A DNA stretch of 7,295 bases from an uncultured bacterium (GTDB taxonomy: Bacteria; Pseudomonadota; Alphaproteobacteria; SP197), in the NCBI GenBank assembly GCA_938014945.1, contig CALLQH010000198.1, positions 1 through 7,295 of the forward strand, given 5' to 3'. A program made the position numbers and the translations under genes. The notes below the pieces were generated by a model. That model made no database searches and was not told the DNA's origin. It saw only the letters and a program-made list of their open reading frames with translations. Shown here piece by piece: positions 6,056-7,295 of the stretch (the first letter of the stretch is position 1; each line of letters starts with the position of its first letter).

Positions 6056-6718
6056 ATGCGACGCAAGACCATCGGGCTGGACGACGCCCTCTACGACTAT
6101 GTCGTGGCCACCACGCTGCGCGACGACGACATCCTGGCGCGCCTGCGTGAGGAGACCGGGAAGCTGGAATGGGGGCGCATGCAGATCGCCCCGGAGCAGG
6201 GCCAGTTCATGGCCCTGCTGACGCGCCTGGTCGGCGCCCGCAAGGCCATCGAGGTCGGCGTCTTCACGGGTTACAGCGCGTTGTCGGTGGCGCGCGCGCT
6301 GCCCGAGGACGGCAGGCTGGTGGCCTGCGATGTCAGCGAGGAGTGGACCGCCATCGCGCGGCGTTACTGGAAGGAAGCCGGTGTCGACGCCCGGATCGAT
6401 CTTCATCTGGCGCCTGCCACGGAAACCCTCGACAGGTTGATTGCCGATGGCGGCACGGGAACATACGACATCGCCTTCATCGATGCCGACAAGAGCAACT
6501 ACGATGCCTATTACGAGCGCTGCCTCACCCTGCTGCGCCCCGGCGGCCTCATCATGATCGACAACGTGCTCTGGGGCGGTTCCGTCATCGACGAGAGCGA
6601 CCAGAGCGAGGACACGGTGGCGATCCGCGCGCTCAACGCCAAGGTCGGCAAGGACGAGCGCGTCACCTGCGTCATCCTGCCGGTGGGCGACGGCCTGACC
6701 CTGGCCCGCAAGAACTAA
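6056..6718 (+). CDS. Class I SAM-dependent O-methyltransferase, metal-dependent (CCoAOMT-like, Methyltransf_3)
   Basis: A 220-residue methyltransferase of the small, divalent-metal-dependent catechol/caffeoyl-CoA O-methyltransferase type. Visible motifs: A-I-E-V-G-V-F-T-G-Y-S-A-L (SAM-binding motif I, 64-76), an acidic residue at the end of the second strand (Asp92 in V-A-C-D-V), F-I-D-A-D-K (141-146), and G-G-L-I-M-I-D-N-V-L-W-G-G (163-175). Asp143, Asp169 and Asn170 correspond to the metal ligands of caffeoyl-CoA O-methyltransferase, with the same 26-residue spacing between the aspartates. Such enzymes methylate vicinal hydroxyls of catechol-like small molecules; the acceptor here is unknown. 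The ATG at 6056 has GGAGG (6044-6048) 7 bases upstream; a TTG two codons earlier is less well placed. It starts 17 bases after the thioredoxin/NHL gene, so co-transcription is likely. Length is typical for the family. Confidence 0.93.
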   Translation: MRRKTIGLDDALYDYVVATTLRDDDILARLREETGKLEWGRMQIAPEQGQFMALLTRLVGARKAIEVGVFTGYSALSVARALPEDGRLVACDVSEEWTAIARRYWKEAGVDARIDLHLAPATETLDRLIADGGTGTYDIAFIDADKSNYDAYYERCLTLLRPGGLIMIDNVLWGGSVIDESDQSEDTVAIRALNAKVGKDERVTCVILPVGDGLTLARKN

Positions 6719-6736
6719 CGACGCGGCGACCGGGCC

Positions 6737-7295
6737 TCACGCATAGGGCAGGGTGTGGCCGATGCCCAAACGGTCGGCCTTCATCAGCATGGCGTGCGCG
6801 AGAGCGATGTCGGAGGTCGAGAGGCCCCGGTGCCACAGCAGGATGGTCTCCTCGTCGCTCTCGCGGCCGGGCAGCAGGCCAGCGCAGATCTTGCCAAGTT
6901 CGCCGTGGATCGACTCCTTGGTCACCCGCCCGGAATCGATGTGGCGGCGCAGGCAGCCGAAGGGTCCGATCAGGCACTGGCCCCAGTCGTCGACCACGAT
7001 CTTGGTCATGATGTCGGTGAGGTCGTCCTCCACGGAACTGACGGTGCCGTAGGGGATGACCAGTGCGCCGGGCTTCACCCATGACGTCTTGAAGAGTTCG
7101 GTCGGCGTATCCAGGCGCGAGGCCTCGACCATGATGTCGGCGCCCTCCAGGCAGTCCTGCCAGTTGTCGACGGCGGTGACCGGCTTGCCGAGGTCGGCGG
7201 TCAGCTTCTCGGCAAACGCCTTCTGGCTTTCGGGACGTCGGGAATGGACGCGGATCTCCTCGAAGTCGAACAGGTGGTCGAGCAGGCGCACGTTC
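6737..7295 (-). CDS. Ornithine cyclodeaminase/mu-crystallin family protein (N-terminus cut off)
   Basis: The C-terminal 185 residues of an OCD/mu-crystallin family NAD(P)-binding protein. The frame is open to the right window edge, so the true start and the glycine-rich nucleotide-binding turn lie outside. Visible parts are the Rossmann strand E-I-R-V-H-S-R-R-P (probable NAD(P) ribose-binding end), G-A-D-I-M-V-E-A-S (strand after the second crossover), V-K-P-G-A-L-V-I-P-Y-G-T-V-S, D-L-T-D-I-M-T-K-I-V-V-D-D-W, and the C-terminal G-L-S-T-S-D-I-A-L-A helix that returns to the first domain. The family includes ornithine cyclodeaminase, alanine dehydrogenases, ectoine-utilisation EutC and proteins annotated as tyramine oxidase subunit B. 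The classical D-G-D-x-P-G-K-x-E loop of ornithine cyclodeaminase is replaced here by I-P-Y-G-T-V-S-S-V-E-D, so true ornithine cyclodeaminase activity is doubtful. It converges on the methyltransferase gene with an 18-base gap and no visible terminator. Confidence 0.87.
   Translation of the reverse strand, partial: NVRLLDHLFDFEEIRVHSRRPESQKAFAEKLTADLGKPVTAVDNWQDCLEGADIMVEASRLDTPTELFKTSWVKPGALVIPYGTVSSVEDDLTDIMTKIVVDDWGQCLIGPFGCLRRHIDSGRVTKESIHGELGKICAGLLPGRESDEETILLWHRGLSTSDIALAHAMLMKADRLGIGHTLPYA

Noticed and set aside
6719..6736. Bidirectional terminator between the convergent methyltransferase and OCD-family genes
   Set aside because: The 18-base gap and its flanks show no stem-loop followed by a T tract on either strand.

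Overview
This is a GC-rich, densely coding stretch of what looks like an ordinary bacterial chromosome. The GC-ending codons, the twin-arginine-type leader on a solute-binding protein, and the mix of protein families suggest an alphaproteobacterium. That placement is inference; no marker gene is present. I see no rRNA, tRNA, CRISPR array, transposase, phage gene or insertion sequence, and no recognisable defence or mobile system.

Layout. (1) 1-1519, plus strand: a three-gene run with small gaps (2 and 13 bases). It holds the 3' part of a TlpA/ResA-type thioredoxin-like protein, a complete CcdA-type membrane reductant carrier, and a small alkyltransferase-like protein with Trp in place of the methyl-acceptor Cys. 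The first two form a recognisable periplasmic thiol-reduction pair. The third is a DNA alkylation repair protein that apparently shares the transcript. (2) 1538-3178, minus strand: a family 5 extracytoplasmic solute-binding protein with a Tat-like signal, without permease or ATPase genes in the window. Its transcription unit can be read end to end: a sigma70-like promoter (3268-3295), a short leader with two strong inverted repeats that can pair in alternative ways (3198-3258), a good Shine-Dalgarno sequence, and a textbook intrinsic terminator (1481-1513). The terminator lies inside the last codons of the convergent alkyltransferase-like gene. (3) 3437-6718, plus strand: an AI-2E family (PerM-like) membrane protein, a cytoplasmic thioredoxin/NHL-repeat fusion protein, and a metal-dependent O-methyltransferase. 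(4) 6737-7295, minus strand: the C-terminal part of an ornithine cyclodeaminase/mu-crystallin family protein, cut by the window edge and convergent with the methyltransferase.

How they fit together. The TlpA-like protein and CcdA are likely functional partners: CcdA carries electrons from cytoplasmic thioredoxin across the membrane to a periplasmic thioredoxin-like protein. The other genes look like a mixed housekeeping and metabolic neighbourhood and I cannot assign them to one pathway. The most notable features are non-coding: the solute-binding protein's leader, which could form mutually exclusive hairpins, and the terminator that doubles as coding sequence. I did not find a convincing new multi-gene system.
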